A DNA stretch of 64,000 nucleotides from Mesostigma viride (taxonomy: Eukaryota > Streptophyta > Mesostigmatophyceae > Mesostigmatales > Mesostigmataceae), in the NCBI GenBank assembly GCA_009746045.1, contig RPFO01000584.1:156001-220000 (forward strand), in the 5' to 3' direction. Numbering within the stretch: position 1 is the stretch's first letter; each line of letters opens with the position of its first letter. Below the pieces are notes generated by a model, which saw only the letters and a program-made list of their open reading frames with translations, was not told the DNA's origin and did no database searches. Positions 1-10,006 of the stretch are shown here, in pieces. Both the position numbers and the translations under genes were made by a program.

Positions 1-1042
1 ATGTGCAATTAAAGGATTCTCCCCCTCAATGGCGCCTGTATGTCCCTCCTATCTGTCGCTCTTCCTTGCTTTTTGAATTGCATGATTTAGCTGCTCACCA
101 GGGCGGTAAACGGGTGCGGGATTTAGTAACCCGCTCCTACTACTGGCCCTCCCTCTCAATAAAGGATGTAGATGAATATGTTAGGACCTGCCAATCCTGT
201 CAGGAAATGAAACCTAGCAACGTAGGGCAGATAGCCGAGCCTAGAACCCTTCCTGATCCCATCATGCCCTGGGATTCCCTCATGATGGATTTTGTAGGAC
301 CTTTTAAAAAGAATGATAAGGGTAATGCTCAGATCCTGGTGCTTGTAGATCGCTTTACGCGTATGTGCCATCTAGTGCCTTGCCCTCTTGACCTCACTGC
401 ACGCGATTGTGCCCGCCTATGCCTCAATAATGTTTATCGGTATCATGGCTTGAGTAGACAGCTTATTTCAGATAAGGATAAATTATTTACCTCAGATTTT
501 TGGCAGCAGTTCTTTGCTGCTATCGGTACTAAGGTCACCTTTGGTACTGCCTACCACTCCTCCTCTTCTCCTTTATAGTAGAACGACTGAATAGAGTAGT
601 AGAAGAAGCTTTGCGACACTATGTGAATGGTTCTGGGAGTGATTGGGAGGATTATCTATGCCTTGTAGAGTTTTCTCTTAACAATTGCCCTCAGGCCGCC
701 CATGGTTATACACCCTTCTTCTTAGATACTGGTAGACAACCTCTCACCCCTACCTCTCTTTTAGCCAGTCCTTTAAGGGACAAGGATGACGTGTCCCGAG
801 ATACTGTAGAAGGTGTGCATGCGTTATTAGATAAAATGAAGAATGCCCACGACAACGCGATTGCAGGGTACCATAGGTCGCAAGCCAAGTACCTTGCTAG
901 GTTTCGTGCCTCACTAGATAGAAGAGCCCCAGAAATAGAAATAGGAGATCTAGTCCTAGTAGAAGGCCCTCGTGTTGGCCGCTTTGCACACAAGTTCGAG
1001 GCTGAATTTAAAGTAAAACTTAGGCCCGCCTTCTTAGGACCC
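1..1042 (+). mobile_element. Ty3/chromovirus fossil, integrase part
   Basis: Remnant of a Ty3-type (chromovirus) pol gene that enters from the left edge of the window. The first ~200 bases encode an integrase zinc-binding domain (LHDLAAHQG, then CQSCQEMK). The catalytic core follows, with the conserved blocks MDFVGPF, LVDRFTRM and LISDKDKLFT, and a C-terminal region runs to about 1040. A copia-like LTR starts at 1043 and interrupts the element; its GPY/F and chromodomain tail resumes at about 3630. The element is broken, with several breaks, so it is a fossil. Confidence 0.88.
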
Positions 1043-1660
1043 AGTTAACGTAAAGGATTTACGTTAGATGGATAGAGATTGTTACGCTCTTTCCAACGGC
1101 ACCTTGAACGCCTCAATTGGTTACGGGACGTAAAAGTTATGACGTTTCCTAGGCTGTGCCGACAGTACCCGGCGCGCCACTGTGGGCGCGTACGGACACA
1201 GGATGTACAAGTGTCACTTTGATAGTCCGCAGGACGTTGACAGGACTTGTACAGGACTTGATAGTCAATTGATAGGTAGGCGTGCTGTAGCGCGCCAGGA
1301 CCTATGAGACAATTGATGCTGAGTAATGTACGGATAGGTCCACAGGACTAGCCGTATGGACAATTGATATAGATCTGCGCGCCAAAGGCGTGCCAGAGTC
1401 TGTGTAATCAATTGATTGACAGTTCAGCTGTGACAGTGCAGCTGAATACTTGGACGCGTCCCTAGCAAGCTATATGTGTGACTTGGTAGCACCGGGACGC
1501 TAGTTCTTGCGTGCACGTTCTCTTGGCACTGCGACCCTGTCGCCTGTGCTGCGTGCAGTCTTGGAAGTGACGTGACTTACGTCTGTGTTCCTTATTCATA
1601 ATAAAGGCAACATTCCTGCAAGAACCGTGGCGAACTTCGGCATCTCTCTCTCACAACTCG
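1043..1660 (+). repeat. LTR of copia-like copy A
   Basis: This block recurs in reverse orientation at 59118 down to about 55200, where a DNA element splits it. It begins AGTTAACG followed by a short inverted repeat around GGA (1047-1067). LTRs at 53609, 40157, 47901 and 62355 also begin AGTTA, so AGTTA is the family's LTR start. The right border is set approximately, just before the ORF0 start at 1683. Confidence 0.7.
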
Positions 1661-1682
1661 TATTACTCGCCGAATCACACTC

Positions 1683-2432
1683 ATGCCGAATTCCTTCGAT
1701 TTCCGCATTCCCACTGACGAGGAAATAGCTGCTCCGCCGGCAGATCCATTACCGGCTCCACCATCGCGTTGTCCGCAGCCGATTGCTGCGCCGTGGCAAG
1801 CTCTAATTGACGAGGTCACGACATCACTCGACGAATTGCATCGTCGACAGCGGGCAGCTCTACCGTTGCTGGGCGATTTCCCGGAAGATCCACGCCTGCC
1901 GCAGCTGGTGCCGGCGATTCGCGGTCCGTTGGACTCAATTCGGTCGATCCTATCGGCTTTTACTGTCCAGGTCCGCGGAGGCCTTCGTTCGGTTAACGAG
2001 GTCACCACCGCCATTGAGGAGGTGGACAACGCCATTTCGTCGCTCACCGGCTATCAGCGGAATCTACAAAACTGGGCTGCGACGCGCACGGGAGGCGCGC
2101 CCGTGGTCTCAACAAATTTATTCCAAGATATCGCGTTGCTGTCGCTGCTCACTCGCGGCGTACGCACTCGCGAACGCCAGGTTCTCATTAACCTGGTGGC
2201 GTTTCTTTCTGCTCTGCGTGAGTGGATCCCAGCTGGCTGGGAACTTTTATCCATCTTCACGCATCCTCTCCGCATTGTCGCGCGTCGGCGCATCGCAGTT
2301 TTCCTGCCGACACAAAACCAGGCGAGCACGCCTGTTTTAATCCACGCCGGCGCAGGTCCGGCTATTACGCCAGACATGGAGGACGCAGAGTTTGCGTACG
2401 AGTACTGCGACTTTCGTGGTCTCGACTATTAA
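1683..2432 (+). CDS. retroelement ORF0, helical protein of unknown function
   Basis: Open frame of 249 codons directly after the LTR, starting MPNSFDFRIPTDEEI. A proline-rich start (about residues 12-35) is followed by long amphipathic helices (about 38-135, including SLDELHRRQR and VNEVTTAIEEVDNAISSL), probably a coiled coil. The minus-strand copy at 54685-55211 encodes a clear homologue. ORFs at 40842 and 54400 hold the same post-LTR position in sister elements but are much more diverged. I recognise no known domain. A structural (gag-like) role is an inference from its position and helix content. Confidence 0.6.
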   Translation: MPNSFDFRIPTDEEIAAPPADPLPAPPSRCPQPIAAPWQALIDEVTTSLDELHRRQRAALPLLGDFPEDPRLPQLVPAIRGPLDSIRSILSAFTVQVRGGLRSVNEVTTAIEEVDNAISSLTGYQRNLQNWAATRTGGAPVVSTNLFQDIALLSLLTRGVRTRERQVLINLVAFLSALREWIPAGWELLSIFTHPLRIVARRRIAVFLPTQNQASTPVLIHAGAGPAITPDMEDAEFAYEYCDFRGLDY

Positions 2433-3629
2433 AACGTCGGCCATTTTTCCAGTACTCGTCGGCATTTTGTCGGCATTTCGACGGCAATTCGCGGCGGCGT
2501 CGACACCGGTGCAGGCGGCATTACTCGACAGTTTTGTACATATTTTGTTTTGCTGCTTTGCTCCGGTGTTCTAGAACAGCTTGTAGTGCATCATGGCAGA
2601 TGGGCGACGTAGCAAGGGTGCCCCAGCCAGTGGGAATAATGGGGGTGCGGGTAGTGGGACAGCTCACGTAGATGACGTAGGTGTCACCGGTGAAATAACC
2701 AATATCCCTCTCAACAATAATAATACACAAGCTGTGCATGGATTTGACCTCACCACCCAGGGTCTATTATGTAATTGTAAATCAGCTACAACCTGTGACC
2801 TCAGACTCCAAGCCTAAGCAGGCTGAATAGTTTGTAGAAGGATTGGAAGGGTTTCCTAGTTTGTACGGTGGTACCAACTACTATCAGATCTGGATAAGTA
2901 GCACGTTTGGAAACTGTACTGACCAGATCAAGGACCTGACCAGGGAGTGCAAGAAGGCCAATAAGGCCTGGGCATTATATGTAGCTGAGCTGAAGGAGCT
3001 GCTTGAAGACCAGCGCAAGAAGGTCGGCATCCATTGGCAAGACAAGTATCAAGGGTGGGAGGTCAAGGGGGATCTCATCCAGAATTTCCTTAACTATTGC
3101 AAAATGGTTGAGGAAGGCAGGGCCCACGGTTTCAACGTGGCAGACAATATAGCCCTGACCAACTGGTTGAAGGTCTCTGGGCTGGATAAGGCCACACGTG
3201 GATCTCTCAAGGTCATGTGTGCTCCTCACTCCACCATGAAGGCCTACAAGGTCATCATCAAGCAAGCCCTCGAAGCTGAGGAGCTGTTTGAGGGTGGGGT
3301 GCCAGCGGTGAAGGCAACCCATGCAGGTGGGCGTGCCCAGGGGGGCTCCAAATCGTCTGAGGCTGACAGAAGCCAAGGAGGGCGTAGGGGCAACCACAAC
3401 AAGCGCAAGGGCAGCCGTTCCCCCGACCCTGACGGGAGGTCACACTCCAAGTCGGTGTTCAGGCGGGTGGGTGGCAAGCCCAAGCAGGGCAACGCATCTG
3501 ACAACGGGGGTGGTGGCCAGGGCAAGTAAAAAATCCAGTGCTACCTGTGCAAGGGGTGGGGGCACATCAAGAAGGAGTGTCCCTCCTTCAAGAAGACCCA
3601 AGGCCAGGGCAGCAACAAGTTCCGTGTGT

Positions 3630-3985
3630 TGTCTAGAGTAGGTAATTTCCTGTATGAAATAGACATTCCTACCTCTTGGCAAACCCATTGGCGCACCTTT
3701 CATAGAAGTCAGTTGAAACTCTACATACCATCAGAGCACGTTCGCAGGTAGATAGTAAGCCCCTGCCCCTTTAGAACATAACCCTGATACTGGCAAGGTA
3801 GAGGATGAGGTAGAGAGTATCGTGGCCCATAGAGATATTAAAAAGGGCCGCGGTACTCAGCGACCAGTACAAGGGCAAATGGATGTATGCCCGTAGTGAA
3901 GCAGATAAGGTGTGGTGTACAGAGAGTGAACTAGATGGGTGTAGTCGCCTTCTGCAGGAGTATAAAACCCTGCATAAACTCTAGT
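3630..3985 (+). mobile_element. Ty3/chromovirus fossil, integrase tail and chromodomain
   Basis: The interrupted chromovirus continues here. About 3640-3750 matches the GPY/F module that ends Ty3 integrases (RVGNFLYEIDIP, then FHRSQLKLY). About 3800-3985 resembles a chromodomain (VESIVAHRDIKKGRGTQRP, then DKVWCTESELDG). In living chromoviruses this domain directs insertion to heterochromatin. Broken; part of the same fossil as 1-1042. Confidence 0.75.
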
Positions 3986-4058
3986 TGTAGACCTTCTCCT
4001 TTCTTATGTATGACTGCTGTCGCCGGGTGGTTGGTTGTCCCCCCCCTCCGCAGCCGTC

Positions 4059-5213
4059 ATGTCTACTCCTACCCCTTCGGTGGAGCCCCTGCCTAAGGCT
4101 CCTGATCCTGAGCTGTATCATGAGATTCTTCCGGGTCGTTGGGTCTCCCGGCGGGGCTAGCTACCCGGGTGGCCGTATTCACTCTGCCCTGCCGGCGGAC
4201 CGCGCAGCTCTGGTTCGGGCAGCTCTTTTCGGAGTCTCCTGGTATGGTCCGGACCCGCAGGGCCAGCAGTGGGTCGTCCACAGCTTCGACGATGCTGGGC
4301 ACTGCGTCCTCGGGTGTGGGCTCTGTTGCCCCGCCATCGGACAGATAGATGCCGTACTCCAGGGCCCCAGGCTCTTTTCCTACCTTTCTACCCCTGTGGG
4401 GCGCTCTTGCCTCAGGGAGATTTTCCAGTGGCTCCCGGTCGAGGGTGATGCAGAATTAGATGACAATCCTTGCAACCTCCTTCGGGCCGTAGAATTTATG
4501 GAGACAGCGGATCAGTCCTCGGAGTCCTCCCCCTACGCCGGCGCCTCCTCGGTATGCGCGCCTCTGGATGTGCCCTACACCCCGGCGTATCCCCCCTCCG
4601 TCACCGCCTCCTCGGAGTCTGAGGGTCTGCCGGCTCCGTCCCTGGTCCCGTCTTCTCCGGCGTCGGTCCTTTCGTCACGGCACGGGTCAGTCGGGCTGGA
4701 TCCTACTCCTCAGAGTGCGGACCCAGCGACTGCCAACTTGGCGGTTACAGTGTCCGCCATGCAGGCACAGATTCAGTCATTAGTCTCTGCGTTTGGGAGG
4801 TTCATGGCGGCACAGTCGTCCTCTGGCGTGGGTCCCCCTGCCGTCGCGCCTAGTGTGGTTCCTGCCGCTGCTGTTGCTCCTACGCCTACCGCTACCCCTG
4901 TGACTGCAGTCGACCCGCCTGCGCCTCAGCGCGAGTCCTCTGTTGCAGCTGTTTCGCCCGCTGTTGCCGCTCCCGGGCCTTCCCAGGCTCCTTTGCAGCC
5001 AACGCGGGGTTTCTTTGGCGACCCTAGTGGCCTGCCTAGGCTCTGCATGGGAGGGTGGCCCTCCTCAGAGGATTCCGGTGCCGGACTGGAGCCTCGATGG
5101 CAGCCAGTTTTACGGTGGCGCGCCTCCCCCTACGGGTCCTGTGTTTAACATTTGGCCTGAGGGTCACTGTGCCCCCGTCGGAGGCCACGTCGTCCTCCTC
5201 GGTAGCAGGTAGG
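4059..5213 (+). mobile_element. gag-like retroelement fossil, family unsure
   Basis: A GC-rich coding block starting MSTPTPSVEPLPKAPDPEL. A long Ser/Pro/Ala-rich stretch includes a short helix (MQAQIQSLVSAFGRFMA, around 4760-4810). Such composition is common in gag proteins of algal LTR elements, but I see no zinc knuckle or other diagnostic motif. It lies just after the chromovirus chromodomain and is cut at about 5214 by a 5'-truncated LINE. It may be the start of another LTR element. It is broken. Confidence 0.35.
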
Positions 5214-6518
5214 CTGTACTTGCTCGCGCTCGCGTCCCCACTCCCTTGATTACCGTCATCCGCACGCTGTATGAGGGGTCGACCACTTCGGTGCGCACTC
5301 AACACGGCTTTACCCCGCCATGCCCACTGCAGACCGCCGTCTGGCAGGGTTGCGTCCTGTCGCCGTACCTGTTTATTATTGTAGTGGATTATGTTATGCG
5401 CCAGGCACGTGCTCGCTTTGCTAGCATTGCAGGCCGTGCCCCTGGCCTAGCGATCACGAACGAGCTTGGGGAAGGGGGGCCGGCTAACAAGCAGCATTTA
5501 CTAGTAGCTGACCTCATTTATGCCGACGACATCACGCTCATCGAGAAGCCGGAGTCTGCCCAACTTTGGCTGGACTGCCTGGCGCTCGAGGCTCGGGCGG
5601 TTGGTCTAGAAATCAGCCCCAAAACGGAGGCCCTGGCCCTCGGCATGGCAGGGCCCCCACCCACACTCCGCCTCTTAGACGATGCCAAGGTCAACTACCC
5701 TCCTTCAGGCCGCTTCAAGCTACTCGGCAGTTGGCTTCCCGACTGCGAGGACGACATGACGACACGGATCGGCATGGCGTGGGCGCACCTCCATGACCAC
5801 CGCCGCTGGTGGAGCAACCCCGCCCTACCCCAGATCGTAAAGCGTGACCTCTTCAACTATGTCGTCATTCTGACGATCCTGACCTACAGCGCCGAGACGT
5901 GGACACTGACGCAGGAGCTGGAGCAACGCCCTCGACGGCAACGTCACCAAGATGCTGCGCAAGGCCCTTAACACCCCCTTTGGTTTGCACATTAGTAATG
6001 AAGATTTGTACGCTGATTTGCCCTATGTTTCCCACATTATTAGGCACAGGCGCCTGGGCCTAGCCGGGCACCTGGCCCGCACAGATCAGGTAGATACATC
6101 AGATAGACTAGCTGGCACCAAGCCCGCCCAGCCTGGGCGATATGTCCTCACCCGGCGTGCCCCAGGCCGCGCGCGGCAGGGCCGCCACCCGTGGACTTTT
6201 CGTGATAGACTCTGCATGGACATGTGCTACACTAGACGTGACGGGCTCACCCCGGGCAGCCTCCTGGTTTGTCTGTAATATGGAGGCAGATGGTGCGCAA
6301 GGATAGATGGCAAGTAGTGATGAAGGAGACCACCCCCAAGCCTGTGGGGGCTCCGCGTGTGACCAAGTATGGCATTCATAGCGATTCGGGCCGCGGTGCC
6401 CACACCCCTGTAACTAGGACCTAGATAGCTTATACCATCCATTCCATCCCATGTTCCGCTCCCACTGAGGACTTATGCTCTCGTGACGCAGTCACGTGTC
6501 TATTAATTAATTAACATA
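5214..6518 (+). mobile_element. 5'-truncated APE-type LINE, reverse transcriptase 3' half
   Basis: Starts abruptly inside a non-LTR reverse transcriptase that is fuller at 34240-37738. Visible blocks are QGCVLSPYLFIIVVDYV, LIYADDITLIEK (the YADD active site), a thumb region (GRFKLLGSWLPDCEDDM) and a C-terminal block RRRLGLAGHLART, which recalls RTE-like and related LINEs. The reading frame shifts near 5930, so this copy is dead. The 3' UTR ends in a short ATTA repeat at about 6500-6515, a simple tail typical of RTE-type elements. Truncation at the 5' end fits target-primed reverse transcription. Confidence 0.88.
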
Positions 6519-7573
6519 TATATATTCATTGAGAATGATAGATTACGGAGGTGAGATAGGCATACAACATAAGGAAAAACCCGATAACTGGGAGAATAAC
6601 ATATATATATATTAACATAATGCATAGTAGTCGTCAACGTGCAAGGGTGGCAAGAAATCGCCGAATCTAGCGACCATGCTGCACAACTTTGGTGTGCCGC
6701 AATGCGCCATTTTGCGGCCACCGCCTGGGCCAAGGTAACGCCATCCATGCCTGGTAAAGCTTCAGCATCGTTTTCCTATCGATGTTTGACGTTTACACAT
6801 ACGTTCTAGCTTGTGTAGCACATTCTTTTTGCGTTATTCAATGCTCTTTCGTGACCCTGGCCTGGCCCCTTTCTAAAACACCCTTCTTAGATGCTTCCCT
6901 CAGTCAGTTGACCTGCCACAGGGTGATGGTGATAAGTTTTAGAGGCTGCATGGGTTTGAATACCTCCATATATGTTTGTTATGCATTTCCCATACACATT
7001 TTGCATGAGTGTGAGGCAGTTGGATGGTCTCTGTGGCATCATCAAGCACGTAACTGGTGAGTAAAAGCTTCCCATTGACAGCATGTGCCACCAGGTGTGC
7101 TGGCCATCACCTGGCAAGCTATAGCAGCTTAGGCCTAGTTTATCCTTGCTAGGGCAGGCTGAAATAGGCTCAACGTCACTAGTTTGTTGGTGGCTGCCTC
7201 CTGTAATGTATGCCTTGCGTAAGGTATCCGTACCACGTTACCTACGTGCATGGACAAGGTGGCACCTGCACATAGGTGCCATGTGAGGGCAGTGTGATGA
7301 TGCAGTTATGTTTCCCCATCATTGTGGAAGGGAAATGTATTGTATGGCATGGTTGGGGGCCATATTAGTATAGGTATTAGTAGGCAGTATGCCCACCCCT
7401 ACCCCCTTGGTTGCTTTTTACCAACGGTACCCCTATGGGCTGTACTGGGTGTAACTGCTGGTATTCCCACCCAAATGATGACCCCAATGGCTCAAGCTGT
7501 TCAGCAACTAATTGTTTATCATCCATGAAGTGGTAGGTGCCTAGGTCTTATAACTAATTCAAAATGCACATTC
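6519..7573. other. unassigned stretch, no gene recognised
   Basis: About 1 kb with no frame or motif I can assign. The left end holds two short AT dinucleotide runs (around 6517-6527 and 6600-6612). The remainder is mixed-composition sequence without obvious repeats of the window's known elements. Confidence 0.4.
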
Positions 7574-7915
7574 TTGACAAAAAATGAAAACGCGCGTCTT
7601 GATCCCCCTAACTTTGGCGGTAGTTTTCTATGGCCTACCCTGCAGATATGTGAGGTTGTGATAGCTCACCTTGAAGGGCAACTCATGGACATGCTTGACC
7701 CCCAAGGACAGCCCTTGGATGTCGGTAGCTTGGCTGTGGGGCGGTTTGCAAATTTAGCATTTCGCAGCCGATTTATCAATTTGGATTTATCAATTTGGAC
7801 CAATGAGGGGTTAAGCAATTCTGACTGTGTGTGTGTTGTTAGTACAGCGAAATGTAAAGCATGTCTTAACGACGCTTGGGCTCTGGAAGTAACGTGTAAT
7901 TTACTCCTATCGTAA
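7574..7915 (+). CDS. hypothetical 113-residue ORF
   Basis: An open frame starting MTKNENARLDPPNFGG and ending LEVTCNLLLS. It has no recognisable domain, signal peptide or repeat. It is flanked by unassigned DNA on the left and LINE remnants on the right. A chance frame or a fragment of an old element is as likely as a gene. Confidence 0.15.
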   Translation: MTKNENARLDPPNFGGSFLWPTLQICEVVIAHLEGQLMDMLDPQGQPLDVGSLAVGRFANLAFRSRFINLDLSIWTNEGLSNSDCVCVVSTAKCKACLNDAWALEVTCNLLLS

Positions 7916-8049
7916 TCTTGGATCTAAAGGTAAAGGCACAATTCGTGAAGTCATCTAGGAACGCCCTAAGCTCGGCAACTCAACGGTCTCAGCAGGATAG
8001 GTTAGCCTCTACCAGTTTGATCGACCAGTTTAGGACAGACTCGAAGGGG

Positions 8050-8560
8050 TCAGTGGGCTACACGTGGGCGTGGAGGCAGCCGGGATCCAAGTCGTAACAC
8101 CAGCTTGGCCATTTCCAAGCGGGTCATCGCCCGGCTAAGCTGACCCTCGGCTCACGGACGAGGAGGCGGAGGACATCAGCGGCAACGCGTTCAAAGGAGA
8201 CCTCCGCCTTCCCCGCTCGCGGGGTAAGGCAGGGGCACCTCCGGTTCTGCTCATCTTTGAGAACCCAGCGGACAAGATTTCGTTTCTCAGACGCCGCAAG
8301 CGGCTCGAGAAGATTCACTTCACCCTGGACGACGACTTGACCCTGGCGCAGCAACAACGGCGACGGGAGCTATGGCCGACCTACCTCCAGCTCCGGCAGA
8401 CCGCGGCGGGGAAGCCGGTTTACTGGAAGGGGGCGGCCATCTACGTCGGCCACAAGCCCTGGCAAGCGACCCCAGCTGCCCCAGCACCTCCAGACACCAC
8501 AGCTTAGGGGAATACAGAAGTATTAGTGTAGAATAGTAAGGCCTAGCCACAGTAAGGCCT
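8050..8560 (+). mobile_element. LINE ORF1 fragment, C-terminal end
   Basis: Encodes the last part of a LINE ORF1 protein: LPRSRGKAGAPPVLL, then ADKISFLRRRKRLEK, FTLDDDLTLAQQQRRRELWP and a tryptophan-rich tail ending at a stop near 8506. This block resembles the conserved C-terminal domain of L1-type ORF1 proteins (a run with LTPAQ and RRxLWP). The same domain recurs at 8590, 38880, 39660 (minus) and 51690. The 5' part is missing. Confidence 0.75.
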
Positions 8561-8569
8561 AGCAACAGT

Positions 8570-9306
8570 AAGGCTGGCCCGGCACCCGTGCTCCTCACAT
8601 GGCGGCCGGACAAGCTGTTGTTTCTTAAAAACCGCAAGAAGCTCTCGAGGACTCACTTCACGCTGGACGACGACCTGACCCTGGCCCAGCAACAACGGCG
8701 ACGCGAGCTATGGCCGACCTACCTCCAGATACGGCAACAACAGCTTCGCAACGTGACCCCCAAGGGGAAAATGGGGTCAGATAGGGAAAAAATAAAAAGC
8801 GCATGGGGGAGACCGGTATACTGGAGGGGGGACGTCATCCACGTCGACCAGAAGCCTTGGCAGGCACCCCCAGTCTAGGGAATATAGCAGTAGTGTAGAT
8901 TAGTAAGGCTTAGCCTACCACGCGGCCCCAGCGCATGTGCGCCCATAATGGCCATGGATGATGCATTTAAGAATTTAGCCACGCCCTGCCTATAATGGGA
9001 CCCCCATGGATGCTGCATTAAGAATTAGGTCAGCCCTGCCTATACAGAGAGTCACTCTCTGATGAGAAGCCATGCCCTAGCTCTTGTATAGCCATGATGA
9101 TCTTCCCCCCCATGACAGGCTCCCCCTTAGCTGGGCATAGCTTGATAGATCATGGGGGTGCGGGTGCCCTGGCGCACCTAGAGCAAGTGTCGCTTACATT
9201 CCCACCCTTGCAGGAAGTAGCCCAGAATGTATTAAAAGCCATATGCCCCTTCTCAGGGATATGTGCTACATGTACTCCCAACGGAGTTATGTTCCAAATT
9301 AATTAA
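8570..9306 (+). mobile_element. LINE ORF1 C-terminus plus full 3' UTR
   Basis: A second ORF1 fragment follows in the same orientation: residues from RPDKLLFLKNRKKLSR to HVDQKPWQAPPV, with a stop at 8876-8878. A ~420-base 3' UTR follows (8879-9297), shared with copies at 9380-9667, 39226-39640 (minus) and 50085-50262. It ends in a short TTAA-type repeat at 9297-9309. This copy shows that the ORF1 stop is followed directly by the 3' UTR, with no second ORF between. Confidence 0.75.
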
Positions 9307-9379
9307 TTAATACCAGCTTATGCCTTAGCATTATTTAGCCATGTTTATGTGTACCTATGATGTGCCACACACCAGATGA

Positions 9380-9667
9380 TGCCTAGCTTTATTTAGTTAT
9401 GCTGTGCCCATGCAGAGAGCTACTCTCTGCTGAGAAGCCATGCCCTAGCCACTGTTTAGCCATGATGATCTTCCACGTCCCATGCCAGGTCTTTGAGCTC
9501 TGATACATCATGGTGGTGCAGGTGCGCTTTGTGCACCCAGAGCTTGTGTAGTTTACACCCTACCCTTGCAGGAAGTAGCCTAGAATGTATTAAAAGCCAC
9601 ATGCCCCTTCTCAGGGATATGTGCTACATATACCCCCAACGGAGTTATGTTCTTTTAATTAATTAAT
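9380..9667 (+). repeat. LINE 3' UTR copy with TTAA tail
   Basis: A further copy of the 3' UTR seen at 8880-9306, recognisable by the shared CAGAGAG...CTCTCTG hairpin, GTATTAAAAGCCA and GGAGTTATGTTC. It ends in an ATTA repeat at about 9655-9667. It lies head-to-tail with the previous copy and is severely 5'-truncated. Confidence 0.7.
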
Positions 9668-10006
9668 GAAACGCTGTGCGCCTCCAGACTAGACGGGCGA
9701 CTGATGGAGGGGGGTTTGGGGAATATAAATGCGCTCTCCCGGGCCGGCTGAATCTAGAGCTCTTCACTGATTGTACATGCATGTTGGCCAGCTGTGAGGC
9801 ACTGAGTCACTGGCAGAGAGCGCGCACATCTATATTCTCAACATTGATCAGTCTTGACGAAGATGCCGGCAAGATAGGGCTAGATGTTTCTCAGGAAATC
9901 AGAATCCCACATGCCTACAGGGCACACATCAGCTCAAACACATGGCATGAGTTGGCCAGCAACCATGTCCGACATCCATGAATGTCCAATCTATTGGGTC
10001 TTTGTT

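Larger units (their letters stand above)
1043..3630 (+). mobile_element. copia-like LTR element, copy A (LTR, ORF0, gag), nested in the chromovirus
   Basis: A 5' part of an LTR retrotransposon inserted in the chromovirus integrase. Parts in order: an LTR (1043-~1660), a helical ORF0 (1683-2432), and a gag region (about 2593-3575) ending in a CCHC zinc knuckle (CYLCKGWGHIKKEC). No pol and no 3' LTR are visible before chromovirus sequence returns at about 3630. The LTR and ORF0 closely match a minus-strand copy at 54786-59118, and the part order matches the fuller element at 40157-48553. That shared order is why I place it in the copia-like family although its own pol is absent. It is a partial, broken fossil. 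Confidence 0.75.

Noticed and set aside
1043-3637. AGTT at 1043 and near 3634 as a target duplication of copy A
   Set aside because: AGTT is the LTR start in every related copy, so the match at the left is part of the element and the right match is probably chance.
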